Part shown: positions 24,698 through 35,988 of the stretch, one piece after another
Layout: each line of letters opens with the position of its first letter
Position numbering within the stretch: the stretch's first letter is position 1
Source: Sphingopyxis sp. OPL5
GTDB taxonomy: Bacteria > Pseudomonadota > Alphaproteobacteria > Sphingomonadales > Sphingomonadaceae
NCBI RefSeq assembly: GCF_003797775.2
Contig: NZ_CP060725.1
Span: 248,001 to 312,000, forward strand
Length of the DNA: 64,000 nucleotides
Reading direction: 5' to 3'
Translations under genes and position numbers: made by a program
Notes under the pieces: model-generated
The model's input: the letters and a program-made list of their open reading frames with translations, nothing else
The model's database searches: none
What the model was told of the DNA's origin: nothing

Positions 24698-25141
24698 ATG
24701 CTGTCGCAAAAGACCCGCTATACGATCCGCGCTTTCCAGCACCTCGCCGACCATTGGGGCAAGGGGCAGGTCCAGCTCGCGGATATTGCGGAGGCGCAGA
24801 ATATTCCGCCCAAATTCCTGACCGTGATTCTGTCGGAAATGGCGCGCGAAGGGCTGCTGCTGTCGCAGCGCGGGCGCGACGGCGGCTACCAGCTCGCGCT
24901 GTCGCCGATCGACATCAGCTATGGCGACCTCGTCCGCCTGACCCGCGGTTCGCTCGCGCTCGTGCCCTGCGCCGCGCGCAACGCGCACGAGCATTGCAAG
25001 AACTGCCTGCCCGAATCCGAATGCCGGATGCGCAGCCTGATGCTGAAGGTGCGCGACGACACCGCCGCGATCCTCGACCGCATCAACCTCGCCGATCCGA
25101 TCGCGATGGAACCGGTGTTCGAGAGCGAAGCCACCGAATAA
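24698..25141 (+). CDS. Rrf2-family transcriptional regulator
   Basis: A 147-residue winged-helix protein. The N-terminal HTH (KTRYTIRAFQHLA, LADIAEAQNIPPKFLTVILSEMAREGLL) is typical of Rrf2. Cys residues follow: CAARNAHEHCKNCLPESEC, spaced X8, X2 and X5, candidates for an iron-sulphur cluster or metal site. Rrf2 regulators such as IscR, NsrR and RirA sense iron, Fe-S status or NO. No operon partner is seen, so its targets may lie elsewhere. The intergenic region upstream (24576-24697) holds the divergent promoter with the surface-antigen operon. Confidence 0.9.
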   Translation: MLSQKTRYTIRAFQHLADHWGKGQVQLADIAEAQNIPPKFLTVILSEMAREGLLLSQRGRDGGYQLALSPIDISYGDLVRLTRGSLALVPCAARNAHEHCKNCLPESECRMRSLMLKVRDDTAAILDRINLADPIAMEPVFESEATE

Positions 25142-25350
25142 CCGCGAGGCCGACGCCGTCAGGCGTCGTGCTTACCCTTCGGCCCCCTCCACCCCTCGCT
25201 TCGCGAGCGGCCCCCTCCCCATGGCCTGCGGCCACAGGGAGGATTTAAACGCCCGCCACCGCCCGACACCGGTCATCCCGCTGCCGCATTTCCGATGCAC
25301 CGGACGGGCAACAAAAAAGGCCCGCGTCGGCGGGCCTTTTTGGAGAGAAA
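25142..25350. other. Intergenic stretch before the tRNA-Ala terminator
   Basis: GC-rich with short Cys/Arg-rich open frames on both strands that have no family match. It holds the tRNA-Ala terminator at 25314-25341; nothing else is supported. Confidence 0.5.
25314..25341 (-). terminator. Terminator of the tRNA-Ala transcript
   Basis: GGCCCGC-loop-GCGGGCC with A/T-rich flanks gives an 11-pair stem, including A-T pairs, and a T-run on the minus strand. It lies about 10 bases beyond the tRNA-Ala 3' end. Confidence 0.75.
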
Positions 25351-25426
25351 TGGTGGAGCCTAGCGGGATCGAACCGCTGACCTCCTGCATGCCATGCAGG
25401 CGCTCTCCCAGCTGAGCTAAGGCCCC
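25351..25426 (-). tRNA. tRNA-Ala(GGC)
   Basis: Minus strand: acceptor GGGGCCT pairs with AGGCTCC (one G-T), followed by an encoded ACCA. The D arm GCTC-AGCTGGGA-GAGC, anticodon stem CCTGC/GCAGG with loop ATGGCAT (anticodon GGC) and T arm with TTCGATC are all present. Its body closely matches standard bacterial tRNA-Ala. Confidence 0.96.
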
Positions 25427-25497
25427 ACAACTTCGTGATCGCGCCTGGGTGACTGCGATCGGGTGGCCGCCTTTAGCAGTGCCGGCGACCGATGCAA

Positions 25498-25533
25498 GGG
25501 GCCAAATGCATCTGACGATGCCTTTTTGGCCCC
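25498..25533 (-). terminator. Cruciform terminator for the zinc-ribbon gene
   Basis: GGGGCCAAA and TTTGGCCCC flank an inner hairpin GCATC-TGAC-GATGC. It lies 12 bases beyond the stop of the TIGR02300-type gene and could end transcription in both directions. Confidence 0.6.
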
Positions 25534-25545
25534 CCGCGTCAAAAA

Positions 25546-25869
25546 TCAGGTTTCGACGTCGTCGTCGTCCGCGGTCGCAACGCCCAGATCGTCGTCGCCG
25601 CCGAGATCGACGTCGTTGTCGGGCGAATCGCTGTCCTCGTCGACATCGACGTCCAGATCCAGATCGTCGTCGGCCTCGGGTTCCTTGGCGACCTTGCCCG
25701 GCTTTTCCGCTTCCTCGAACGGCATCGGTTGCTTCGATTTCAGCACCGATTCCGGAATCCAGTTGTAACCGCAATTGATGCAGGCGACCGGATCATCCTT
25801 GGTCAGATCATAGAATCGGGTGGCACATTTCGGGCAGCTACGCTTCGTGCCCCATTCAGCCTTTATCAT
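25546..25869 (-). CDS. TIGR02300-type zinc-ribbon protein
   Basis: A 107-residue protein. CPKC (residues about 12-15), FYDLTKDDP and CINCG form a zinc ribbon with the FYDL-x-DP signature of the alphaproteobacterial TIGR02300 family. The C-terminal half is strongly acidic (long Asp-rich stretch, about 65-105), probably disordered. The open frame reaches 25935, but the conserved N terminus starts at the ATG at 25869. Function unknown; conserved in alphaproteobacteria. Divergent from aroA. Confidence 0.85.
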   Translation of the reverse strand: MIKAEWGTKRSCPKCATRFYDLTKDDPVACINCGYNWIPESVLKSKQPMPFEEAEKPGKVAKEPEADDDLDLDVDVDEDSDSPDNDVDLGGDDDLGVATADDDDVET

Positions 25870-25882
25870 AAATTCCTCATAA

Positions 25883-27931
<2,049 letters not shown>

Positions 27932-27948
<17 letters not shown>

Positions 27949-29221
27949 TCTCGGGCAGCGCGTCGACCGCGGGCTTCGCCGGCGCGGCGTGATAGACGGC
28001 GGTTTCGCCGACTCCCTTCAACATTTCCATATGCGGCGGGCCGAATGCGCCGCGGTCCTTCGCCCGCAGCCAGGTGCTTTCCGAAATCGCGATCCCGTTG
28101 ACCGGCGCCGTGCTCTCCAGCCGCGCCGCCATGTTCACCGTCTCGCCCCAATAGTCATAGGCCATGCGCGTCGCGCCGATCACCCCGCCGACCACCGGTC
28201 CGCTGTGGATGCCGACGCGCAGCCCGGTCTCGACCCCGGCGAGCGATTGCAGGTCGTCGACGACTTCGAGCACCGATCTCGCAAAGGCGATCGCGGTATC
28301 GGCGCTGTTGCGCGCGGTCAGGTTGCCGCCGGCGATCGCCAGATAGGCGTCGCCGATCGTCTTGACCTTTTCGACCCCGTGCTGCGCCGCGCAGCGGTCG
28401 GCGTGGTTGAAAAAGGTGTTGAGCAGTTCGACCAGATGCCCCGGCGACACCCGCTGCGCCAGCTTGGTAAAGCCCGCCATGTCGATGAAGATCACGCTCG
28501 CGTCGGCATAGGAATCGGCGACGAGGCGCCCGTCGCGAATCCGCTCGACCGCCGCGACCGGCAGCATGTTGTAGACCAGTTCCTCGTTCCGCTTGCGCTC
28601 GGCCTCGAGCGCTTCGGCCAGCGCGAAGGCTCCGCGGCTCGACCGGTCGATCGCGAAATTGATCGCGACCATGATCATCGCGCCACTGAGGTACGACAGC
28701 AGCGCATACCACAGCCCCGCGCCGTGGCTTTGCACCGCCAGCACCGTCGAGAGGAAAACCACGATATCGAGCGCCAGCCACAACAGGAACAGGCGCGGCC
28801 GGCTCGCCAGAACGACCGCCGCGAAGGCGCTGACCGAGAGCCTGTTCATGACGCCGACCGCGTGCATTTCCTCCTGCATGTCGATCAGTTCGTCGAACAG
28901 CACCAGATTGATATGGCCGAGCAGAAAGACGATGCCGAGCAGCGCGGCGAAATCGATTCCCGGCCGCGCGACATATCCGGACCAGAAGGTCGCGCCGATA
29001 TAGGCGCCGGCGAGGATCAGCATGCAGCCGAAATAGACCGCGAGCGTCGCCGTATCCTCGTGACTGACAAACAGCGGATTGGCGATCGTATAAGCGAGCG
29101 CGACGAGCATGAAGAGCACGCCATAGATGCGCACGAAGGGCAGCCGCAGCATCCGCGCCGTTTCCTGGAAACGCGCCTCGACCGCCGGATCGGCGAAACT
29201 GCCACGATATGCCGTTTGCAT
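27932..29221 (-). CDS. Membrane class III adenylate/guanylate cyclase
   Basis: A 429-residue protein with about six N-terminal membrane helices (residues about 32-205). A linker follows (EALEAERKRNEELVYNMLP, a likely signalling helix), then a catalytic domain from about 230. ASVIFIDMAGFTKLA holds the first metal-binding Asp, EKVKTIGDAYLAIAGG the second Asp, and DYWGETVNMAARLES the transition-state segment. It makes cAMP or cGMP at the cytoplasmic face. Inserted between cmk and rpsA in the opposite direction, breaking the usual gene order. The signal it senses is unknown. Confidence 0.9.
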
Positions 29222-29291
29222 GAGACCCCTCTCGATTGCAGCGGGACGCTAAACCCAACATCTTACGATGGCGTTTATCCGTGCTTTCGCC

Positions 29292-29320
29292 TTGCCCGCG
29301 CTGCGCCGTTCGACTATAGG
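29292..29320 (+). promoter_or_regulatory. Candidate rpsA promoter
   Basis: TTGCCC (29292-29297) and TATAGG (29315-29320) are separated by exactly 17 bases. They lie 230 bases before rpsA, upstream of the attenuator-like hairpin. Confidence 0.5.
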
Positions 29321-29386
29321 CCGCCGCGTCCGACGGGTGTTTTTGCCGGTCGAGGCACGGATGAACCGCCGCTCGTTCCGAGCGTC

Positions 29387-29420
29387 GGGCGTGACGGGGC
29401 GCACCCGTCGCGCCCTTTTT
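29387..29420 (+). terminator. Attenuator-like terminator in rpsA leader
   Basis: GGGCG pairs with CGCCC, then continues across one T-G wobble with GACGGG/CCCGTC, a 12-pair stem with a 5-base loop followed directly by TTTTT. Its position between a promoter and rpsA suggests conditional termination of the leader transcript. Confidence 0.6.
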
Positions 29421-29553
29421 GCTTTGCCCGTCCCTCGCCGATGAAGGTCCGGAGGATGCTGTGCAATGCATTCGGCAGGCGCGGCATATCGGCCATTAAG
29501 ACCAGCGGAACCAACCGCTTGGCCGGAACAAACGAAGTAAGGAAGACACATCT

Positions 29554-31266
29554 ATGGCCACTACGGCTTTCCCGACGCGCGACGATTTTGCCGCGATGCT
29601 CGATGAATCGCTTGGTGGTGCCGACGGCGGCTTTGAAGGCCGCGTCGTCAAGGGCACCGTGACCGCGATCGAAAACGACCTGGCAGTGATCGACATTGGT
29701 TTGAAGAGCGAAGGCCGCGTGCCGCTTCGCGAATTCGCCATGCCGGGCCAGAAGGCCGACATCAAAGTCGGTGACGAAGTCGAAGTCTATGTCGACCGCG
29801 TCGAAAACGCCAATGGCGAAACCATGCTGTCCCGCGATCGCGCTCGCCGCGAAGCCGCCTGGGACCGCCTGGAAGAAGAATTCAACAAGGAAGCGCGCGT
29901 CGAAGGCGTCATCTTCGGCCGCGTCAAGGGCGGCTTCACCGTCGACCTCGGCGGCGCCGTGGCGTTCCTTCCGGGTTCGCAGGTCGACATCCGCCCCGTG
30001 CGCGACGTCGGCCCGCTGATGGACCTGCCGCAGCCCTTCCAGATCCTCAAGATGGATCGCCGCCGCGGCAACATCGTCGTGTCGCGCCGCGCCATCCTCG
30101 AAGAAACGCGCGCCGAACAGCGCTCGGGCCTGATCCAGAACCTCGAAGAAGGCCAGATCATCGAAGGCGCCGTCAAGAACATCACCGACTATGGTGCGTT
30201 CGTCGACCTCGGCGGCATCGACGGCCTGCTCCATGTGACCGACATGAGCTACAAGCGCGTCAACCACCCGAGCGAAGTCATCAACATCGGTGACAATGTC
30301 CGTGTCCAGATCATCCGCATCAACCGCGACACGCAGCGCATCAGCCTCGGCATGAAGCAGCTCGAGAGCGATCCGTGGGAAGGCGTCGCCGCCAAGTACC
30401 CCGTCGGTGCGAAGCTGTCGGGCACGGTTACGAACATCACCGATTACGGTGCGTTCGTCGAACTCGAAGCCGGCATCGAAGGCTTGGTCCACGTCAGCGA
30501 AATGTCGTGGGTCAAGAAGAACGTCCACCCCGGCAAGATCGTTTCGACCAGCCAGGAAGTCGATGTCATCGTCCTCGAAGTCGACAGCGACAAGCGCCGC
30601 ATCTCGCTGGGTCTCAAGCAGGCTCAGTCGAACCCCTGGGGCGCGTTCGCCGATGAGCATCCGGTTGGCTCGGTCGTCGAAGGCGAAGTCAAGAACGCGA
30701 CCGAATTCGGTCTGTTCGTTGGCCTGCCGGGCGACGTCGATGGCATGGTCCACATGTCGGACATCGCTTGGGGCATCTCGGGCGAAGAAGCGCTGCACCT
30801 CCACCGCAAGGGCGAGGCCGTGCAGGTCGTCGTTCTCGACGTCGACGTCGAGAAGGAACGCATCAGCCTCGGCATCAAGCAGCTTGAAAAGGGTGCACCT
30901 GCCGTTGGCGGCGGCGTCGCCGCTGCCGGTTCGGTGAAGAAGAACGACGTCATCACCGTCACCGTCCTCGAAGTTCGCGACAACGGCCTCGAAGTCCAGG
31001 CCGGCGACGATGGCGCCACCGGCTTCATCAAGCGCGCCGACCTCGGCCGCGACCGCGACGAACAGCGCGCCGAACGTTACCAGGTCGGCCAGAAGTTCGA
31101 CGCGATGGTCATCGGTTTCGACCGCTCGAAAAAGCCCAGCTTCTCGGTCAAGGCGATGCAGATCGCCGAAGAGAAGCAGGCCGTCGCGCAGTACGGTTCG
31201 TCGGACTCGGGTGCGTCGCTCGGCGACATCCTCGGCGAAGCGCTGAAGGCCGGCAAGAAGGGCTGA
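29554..31266 (+). CDS. rpsA: 30S ribosomal protein S1
   Basis: A 570-residue protein with about six S1 (OB-fold RNA-binding) repeats. DYGAFVDLGGIDGLLHVTDMSY and DYGAFVELEAGIEGLVHVSEMSW are two clear examples, and FGLFVGLPGDVDGMVHMSDIAW is a divergent one. S1 binds mRNA leaders on the 30S subunit. The protein begins MATTAFPTRDDF at 29554. It is preceded by a long leader with an attenuator-like hairpin and followed by a T-tailed terminator at 31297, so it is a single-gene unit. S1 represses its own synthesis in E. coli; here this is inference. Confidence 0.97.
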   Translation: MATTAFPTRDDFAAMLDESLGGADGGFEGRVVKGTVTAIENDLAVIDIGLKSEGRVPLREFAMPGQKADIKVGDEVEVYVDRVENANGETMLSRDRARREAAWDRLEEEFNKEARVEGVIFGRVKGGFTVDLGGAVAFLPGSQVDIRPVRDVGPLMDLPQPFQILKMDRRRGNIVVSRRAILEETRAEQRSGLIQNLEEGQIIEGAVKNITDYGAFVDLGGIDGLLHVTDMSYKRVNHPSEVINIGDNVRVQIIRINRDTQRISLGMKQLESDPWEGVAAKYPVGAKLSGTVTNITDYGAFVELEAGIEGLVHVSEMSWVKKNVHPGKIVSTSQEVDVIVLEVDSDKRRISLGLKQAQSNPWGAFADEHPVGSVVEGEVKNATEFGLFVGLPGDVDGMVHMSDIAWGISGEEALHLHRKGEAVQVVVLDVDVEKERISLGIKQLEKGAPAVGGGVAAAGSVKKNDVITVTVLEVRDNGLEVQAGDDGATGFIKRADLGRDRDEQRAERYQVGQKFDAMVIGFDRSKKPSFSVKAMQIAEEKQAVAQYGSSDSGASLGDILGEALKAGKKG

Positions 31267-31296
31267 TCCCAGCCCCTTGTCACCAGAATGAGACAG

Positions 31297-31328
31297 AAGG
31301 CCCGCCGGATGCGTCCGGCGGGCCTTTT
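31297..31328 (+). terminator. Terminator after rpsA
   Basis: AAGGCCCGCCGGA pairs with TCCGGCGGGCCTT over a 4-base loop, followed by TT. It lies about 30 bases after the rpsA stop. Confidence 0.85.
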
Positions 31329-31461
31329 GATTCGGCGATATCTTTTGCGCCCCGCTTGATTCATGTTAGTCTGGCGGCGCGTTGGGAGGGGTCTCACGCA
31401 CCGAACCGGCAAAGACCGGGAGCCTGCATCCAGCGATGCGCGTGAAAAATAGGGGAAGCCA

Positions 31462-31740
31462 ATGATCCGGTCGGAACTGGTTCAAAAGATCGCTAGCGAA
31501 AACAACGATCTGCGCCTCGAAGAGGTGGAGAAGATCGTCGATGTGTTTTTCGATTCCATCGTGGACCAGCTCGCCTCGGGCGGCCGTGTCGAATTGCGCG
31601 GCTTCGGCGCCTTTTCGACCCGCGGTCGCGAGTCGCGCACCGGCCGAAATCCGCGCACCGGCGCGGCGGTCGATGTGCAGGCCAAAAGCGTGCCTTATTT
31701 CAAGCCCGGCAAGGAAATGCGCGAGCGGCTCAACGACTGA
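31462..31740 (+). CDS. ihfB: Integration host factor subunit beta
   Basis: A 92-residue DNABII protein. [10 protein letters not shown] and [20 protein letters not shown] contain the dimer core and the DNA-intercalating arm (GRNPxTG), and [14 protein letters not shown] closes it. IHF bends DNA and shapes promoters and recombination sites. It could serve the island's integrases as host factor; this is inferred from known integrase biology. AGGGGAAG lies 6 bases before the ATG. A palindromic repeat follows the gene. Confidence 0.95.
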   Translation: MIRSELVQKIASENNDLRLEEVEKIVDVFFDSIVDQLASGGRVELRGFGAFSTRGRESRTGRNPRTGAAVDVQAKSVPYFKPGKEMRERLND

Positions 31741-31771
31741 GTTGCCAACGGTCGCCCAGGTCCCAAAACTT

Positions 31772-31853
31772 CGTCATTGCGAGGAGCGAAGCGACGCGGC
31801 AATCCAGATTGGCGTAAACCGCCCTGGATTGCTTCGCGCCGCTCGCAATGACG
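31772..31853. repeat. Palindromic intergenic repeat, copy A
   Basis: 82 bases beginning CGTCATTGCGA and ending TCGCAATGACG. The inner halves GCAATCCAG and CTGGATTGC pair. The same family recurs at 35821, 50727 and 59741, always between genes. Confidence 0.9.
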
Positions 31854-31871
31854 GAGCGCAATATTCCGCGC

Positions 31872-32639
31872 TCAATTCTTGAGGCGGTAGCCGGTCCGGA
31901 ACATCCAGAAAATCACGCTCAGGCAGAGCGTCAGGAACAGCGCGACCGCGCCCATGCTGACCTCGATGCCGACGTCGCCCTGTCCGAAGAAGGTCCAGCG
32001 AAAGCCGCTGATCAGATAGACGACGGGGTTGAACAGCGTGATCGTCCGCCAGGCGGCGGGCAGCATGTCGAGCGAATAGAAGGCGCCGCCCAAAAAGGTC
32101 AGCGGATAGACGACGAGCAGCGGGATCACCTGCAACTGCTCGAAGCTTTGCGCCCAGATACCGATGATGAACCCGAACAGGCAGAAGGTCACCGCCATCA
32201 GGATCATGAAGGCGACCATCCACAGCGGATGGACGACCTGGACGTCGACGAACAGATGCGCGGTGGCAAAGATGATCGCCCCGATGATCACCGACTTGGT
32301 CGCCGCCGCGCCGACATAGGCGATCACCGTTTCGAGCGGCGACAGCGGCGCCGACAGCATCTCATAGATCGTGCCGGTCCATTTGGGCATGTAGATGCCG
32401 AAACTGGCGTTGCTGATGCTTTCGGTGAACATCGTCAGCATCATCAGGCCGGGGACGATGAAGGCGCCATAGGGTACGTTGCCGACTTCGCTCATCCGGC
32501 TGCCGATCGCCGATCCGAAGACGACGAAATAGAGCGCTGTGGTGATGACGGGGAGCGCAAGGCTGGTCCAGACGGTACGCCCGAAACGCGCCAGTTCGAA
32601 CAGGTATATCGCGCGGACGCCGCGCCAGTTCGCGGTCAT
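31872..32639 (-). CDS. ABC-2 type transporter permease
   Basis: A 255-residue integral membrane protein with about six helices ([13 protein letters not shown] terminus, [42 protein letters not shown]). The NPVVYLI and GGAFYSL segments are typical of ABC-2 permeases of the drug/polysaccharide export family. Its start overlaps the stop of the upstream ATPase gene (ATGA), so the two form one exporter. The substrate is unknown; such pairs commonly export drugs or lipids. Confidence 0.9.
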   Translation of the reverse strand: MTANWRGVRAIYLFELARFGRTVWTSLALPVITTALYFVVFGSAIGSRMSEVGNVPYGAFIVPGLMMLTMFTESISNASFGIYMPKWTGTIYEMLSAPLSPLETVIAYVGAAATKSVIIGAIIFATAHLFVDVQVVHPLWMVAFMILMAVTFCLFGFIIGIWAQSFEQLQVIPLLVVYPLTFLGGAFYSLDMLPAAWRTITLFNPVVYLISGFRWTFFGQGDVGIEVSMGAVALFLTLCLSVIFWMFRTGYRLKN

Positions 32640-33580
32640 GCGGCGGCTCCCTTGACCCGGGGCTCGTGGACGAGCCCGACGAAAATATCCTCGAGCGAGC
32701 TTTGCCGAGTGTGCAGATCCTTGAACCCCACCCCGATGTCGCTCATCCGGCGCAGCAGCGACGGCACCCCGGTCGCCTCGGCCTGGCTGTCGAATTCATA
32801 GACCAGCTCATGCCCGTCGCCCGCCAGTTCGAGCTTCCAGTCGGCCAGCTCCGCGGGCACCGCCTCGAGCGGCTCGGCGAGGTTCAGCGTCAACGTCTTG
32901 CGTCCCATTTTCTTGATCAGCGCATTCTTCTCTTCGACCAGGATCAGCTGTCCTTTGCTGATCACCCCGACGCGGTCGGCCATTTCCTCGGCCTCCTCGA
33001 TATAATGGGTGGTCAGGATGATCGTGACCCCGCGCTCGCGTAGCCCGTGGACCATCTGCCACATGTCGCGGCGCAGCTCGACGTCGACCCCGGCGGTCGG
33101 CTCGTCGAGGAACAGGATTTCGGGTTCGTGGCTCAGCGCCTTGGCGATCATCACCCGGCGCTTCATGCCGCCCGACAATTCCATGATCTTGGAATCGCGC
33201 TTGTCCCACAGCGACAGGTCGCGCAGCAATTGCTCGATGAAGGCCGGGTCGCGGCGCTTGCCGAACAGACCGCGCGAGAAGCTGACGGTCGCCATCACCG
33301 TCTCGAACGAGTCGGTATGCAGTTCCTGCGGCACCAGCCCGATCATCGATCGCGCGGCGCGATAATCGCGGGCATGATCGTGCCCGGCAACGGTCACCGT
33401 CCCGCTTGTCGCGGTGACGATGCCGCACACGATGCTGATCAACGTCGTCTTGCCGGCGCCGTTCGGCCCGAGCAGCGCAAAAATCTCGCCCTTGTTGATG
33501 GTGAGGTCGACCGACGACAGCGCGGTGTGGCCGCTCTTGTACGTCTTGCCGAGTCCGGCGATGGTGAGAACAGCTTCCAT
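32636..33580 (-). CDS. ABC-2 transporter ATP-binding protein
   Basis: A 314-residue ATPase. Walker [14 protein letters not shown], signature [12 protein letters not shown], and Walker [12 protein letters not shown] with [18 protein letters not shown] place it in the DrrA/CcmA-like export group. A C-terminal extension of about 90 residues follows the ATPase core. It energises the adjacent permease. It overlaps the permease start by 4 bases and is probably first in this two-gene operon. The drug/export substrate is inferred from family only. Confidence 0.93.
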   Translation of the reverse strand: MEAVLTIAGLGKTYKSGHTALSSVDLTINKGEIFALLGPNGAGKTTLISIVCGIVTATSGTVTVAGHDHARDYRAARSMIGLVPQELHTDSFETVMATVSFSRGLFGKRRDPAFIEQLLRDLSLWDKRDSKIMELSGGMKRRVMIAKALSHEPEILFLDEPTAGVDVELRRDMWQMVHGLRERGVTIILTTHYIEEAEEMADRVGVISKGQLILVEEKNALIKKMGRKTLTLNLAEPLEAVPAELADWKLELAGDGHELVYEFDSQAEATGVPSLLRRMSDIGVGFKDLHTRQSSLEDIFVGLVHEPRVKGAAA

Positions 33581-33670
33581 GGGCGGTCATCTAGCTGACG
33601 GAACCGGACGGGTGAACCCGCAAACAGCGCTTGACCTCATCGGGGGCATCGGCTTGACCGGCATCGCTGG

Positions 33671-33756
33671 GCGGACGTGGCGAAATCGGTAGACGCAGCA
33701 GACTTAAAATCTGCCATCCTCTGGATATCCGGGTTCAAGTCCCGGCGTCCGCACCA
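33671..33756 (+). tRNA. tRNA-Leu(TAA)
   Basis: GCGGACG pairs with CGTCCGC, followed by encoded ACCA. The class II variable arm (ATCCTCTGGAT) is long, as in Leu tRNAs. The anticodon stem GCAGA/TCTGC holds the loop CTTAAAA, giving anticodon TAA. T arm CCGGG-TTCAAGT-CCCGG. Confidence 0.97.
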
Positions 33757-33818
33757 GCGCCCCACCCTTCAAGGCCCCGCGGCGCGTTAGCACCCTTCCG
33801 GTTTCGCGCCGCTTGGCT

Positions 33819-35336
33819 ATGATGACCGCGATGCCCCTGCACATTCCCCTTTCGCGAACCATCGGACGCCTGACCGCCGCCGGCCTGCTGGCGCTCGCGC
33901 TCGGCAGCTGCGGCCTGTTCGGCGAGCGCGGGCCGGTGCGGATCGCGGCGATCGGCGCCCTCAATAGCGCCGCCAACCCGATCAACGGCGAATTGTCCGC
34001 CGCCAATGCGGCGCTGCTCGACGCGACCTCGCAGGGGCTGGTCAGCTTCGACGGCGAGGGTCAGATCGACGTCGGCCTCGCCGAACGCTGGACGGTCACC
34101 GCCGACGGACGCAGCTATGTCTTCCGCATCCGCGAGGCCAAATGGGCGAACGGGCGCAAGGTGACCGCCGCCGACGTCGCCAACATCCTCGAGGGCTATC
34201 GCGCGCCGCGCAGCAAACATGTCCTCAAGGATGATTTTCCCGAGATCGAGACGATCAAGGCGATGACCGACAGCGTCATCGAAATCCGCCTGTCGGTGCC
34301 GCAGCCGGGGATGCTCGAACTGCTCGCCCAACCGTCGATGGCGATCGTCAACCGCGGACTCGGCTGGGGTCCGATGCGCCCGAAACGCACCGGCCGCGCG
34401 ATGCTGCTGACCCCGGTCGCCGATCCGCTCGCCGAGGATCCCGACGCCGCCGAAGCCGCGGCCGCCGATCCCGCCGCGTCGATCGAACTCACCGGCACCT
34501 CGGCGGCGGCGGCGCTCGCGCGCTTCAAGAACGGCTATGCCGACGGCGTCGTCGGCGGGCGCTTTTCGACCCTGCCCTATTTCGTCGCCTCAAACATCGG
34601 CCGCTCGCGGCTCGTCGTTGATCCGGTTCCGGGACTCTTCGGCCTCAGCATCGTCAGCATCGACGGTTTTCTCGGCGTCCAGGCCAATCGCGAGGCGCTG
34701 TCGCGCGCGCTCCGACGCGAGCGGATCGTCGGTGCGTTCGGGCTTCAGGAATGGGAGCCGCAAGTCACGCTGCGCCCCGACCTTTACACGCGCGACGTCG
34801 GACCGACCCCACTGCTGCCCGCCTGGGCCGACTATCCCGAACAAATGCGCTTCGAGCAGGCGAAACGCGCCGTCGATGCGTGGAGAGATAGCGGAAATGT
34901 CGTCGAACCATTGCGCATCGCGGTGCCGGACTCGCCGGGCGGCCGCATCCTTTTTGCTTATATCGCCGCCGACTTCACGCGCATCGGCATGCCCAGCCGC
35001 CGCGTCGCCATGACCGCGAAGACCGACCTCCGACTGATCGACGAAGTGATGCCCAACGACGATGCCCTGTGGGGGCTGCGCCGCCTGTCCTGCCGCGCCG
35101 ACACCATGTGCCATCGCGACGCCCAGCAACGGATCGACGAAGCGACCGCCGCAACCAGCACCGCCGACCGCGCGCGCCTGATCGGCGAGGCCGAGCAATT
35201 GCTCGCGGGCTATTCGCCCTTCATTCCGATCGCGACCCCGCTGCGCTGGTCGGTCGCATCGCAGCGGCTGACCGGGCTGCGCGCCAACGGCCGCAGCCAG
35301 CACCCCTTGAATCACTTGATTGCCCTACCCAACTAA
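33819..35336 (+). CDS. ABC peptide-type substrate-binding lipoprotein
   Basis: A roughly 505-residue family 5 solute-binding protein. The N terminus has a lipoprotein signal (LLALALGSC, Cys at about 31), so it is anchored to a membrane facing the periplasm. GLVSFDGEGQIDVGLAERW and YVFRIREAKWANGRKVTAADV are characteristic of oligopeptide/dipeptide-binding proteins. An internal Ala/Asp-rich insertion (about 205-220) is unusual. No permease or ATPase gene is adjacent, so its transporter partners lie elsewhere. The first codon is unclear; ATG at 33819, 33822 or 33831 are all possible. Confidence 0.85.
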   Translation: MMTAMPLHIPLSRTIGRLTAAGLLALALGSCGLFGERGPVRIAAIGALNSAANPINGELSAANAALLDATSQGLVSFDGEGQIDVGLAERWTVTADGRSYVFRIREAKWANGRKVTAADVANILEGYRAPRSKHVLKDDFPEIETIKAMTDSVIEIRLSVPQPGMLELLAQPSMAIVNRGLGWGPMRPKRTGRAMLLTPVADPLAEDPDAAEAAAADPAASIELTGTSAAAALARFKNGYADGVVGGRFSTLPYFVASNIGRSRLVVDPVPGLFGLSIVSIDGFLGVQANREALSRALRRERIVGAFGLQEWEPQVTLRPDLYTRDVGPTPLLPAWADYPEQMRFEQAKRAVDAWRDSGNVVEPLRIAVPDSPGGRILFAYIAADFTRIGMPSRRVAMTAKTDLRLIDEVMPNDDALWGLRRLSCRADTMCHRDAQQRIDEATAATSTADRARLIGEAEQLLAGYSPFIPIATPLRWSVASQRLTGLRANGRSQHPLNHLIALPN

Positions 35337-35390
35337 TACACCGAATAATGTTGGCGCGCTCCATTTCGAGCGCTGTTTGAAAGGACCCCG

Positions 35391-35813
35391 ATGGCCCCTT
35401 CGTCTCCCGACACCGACGCGCTGTTCGACGCGCTGATCCAGAACCGCCGCGACCCCGCCGCGCTGCGCAAGCGGGTCGAGACGCTTGAGATCATCCTCGA
35501 ACGCAGCTTCGTCATCCCGGGCATCAACCGCCCCGTCGGCCTCGACGCGATCGTCGGGCTGGTGCCGGTGGTCGGCGACGTCATCACCGCGGTCATGGGC
35601 GCCTATCTGATCTGGGAGGCGCGCAACCTCGGCATGCCGAAATGGAAGATCTGGCGGATGGTCGGCAATCTGGGAGTCGACACGACGCTCGGCGCGATCC
35701 CGCTCGTCGGCGACGCCTTCGACTTCCTGTTCCGGTCGAACACGCGCAACCTCAAGATCATCAAGAAGCATCTCGACAAGCATCATCCGGGGACGATCAT
35801 CATCGATCAATGA
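35391..35813 (+). CDS. DUF4112 membrane protein
   Basis: A 140-residue protein. Two hydrophobic segments (VGLDAIVGLVPVVGDVITAVMGAYLI about 45-70, and VDTTLGAIPLVGDAFDFLF) with repeated GLVPVVGD/AIPLVGD motifs define DUF4112, a small membrane-associated family of unknown function. The C-terminal basic stretch (NTRNLKIIKKHLDKHH) follows. AAGGA precedes the ATG by about 6 bases. A palindromic repeat lies just beyond its stop. Confidence 0.85.
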   Translation: MAPSSPDTDALFDALIQNRRDPAALRKRVETLEIILERSFVIPGINRPVGLDAIVGLVPVVGDVITAVMGAYLIWEARNLGMPKWKIWRMVGNLGVDTTLGAIPLVGDAFDFLFRSNTRNLKIIKKHLDKHHPGTIIIDQ

Positions 35814-35820
35814 TATTCAT

Positions 35821-35905
35821 CGTCGTTGCGAGGAGCCGATGGCGACGCGGCAATCCAGAGTGTACGGTAACCGCCCTGGATTGCTTCGCTTCGCTCGCAA
35901 TGACG
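35821..35905. repeat. Palindromic intergenic repeat, copy B
   Basis: 85 bases, begins CGTCGTTGCGAGG and ends CTCGCAATGACG. It carries short insertions relative to the 76-base copies and lies between DUF4112 and the S9 peptidase gene. Confidence 0.9.
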
Positions 35906-35988
35906 AGGCTTATATTGCAGCGGCGGCTCTTCCCCTGGGCTGTATCGAGGTGCTAGCACAGCAGCACACCCCGGGGAGATTTCCAGAT

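Larger units (their letters stand above)
29222..29553 (+). promoter_or_regulatory. rpsA promoter and leader with attenuator
   Basis: A 332-base leader between the divergent cyclase gene and rpsA. A candidate promoter (29292-29320) and a hairpin with TTTTT (29387-29420) precede the start. No gene is supported; a short open frame overlapping the rpsA start in another frame shows no family. Confidence 0.65.

Noticed and set aside
28155..29471. 438-codon minus-strand frame overlapping the cyclase
   Set aside because: Same strand but another frame; the cyclase frame carries the conserved motifs.
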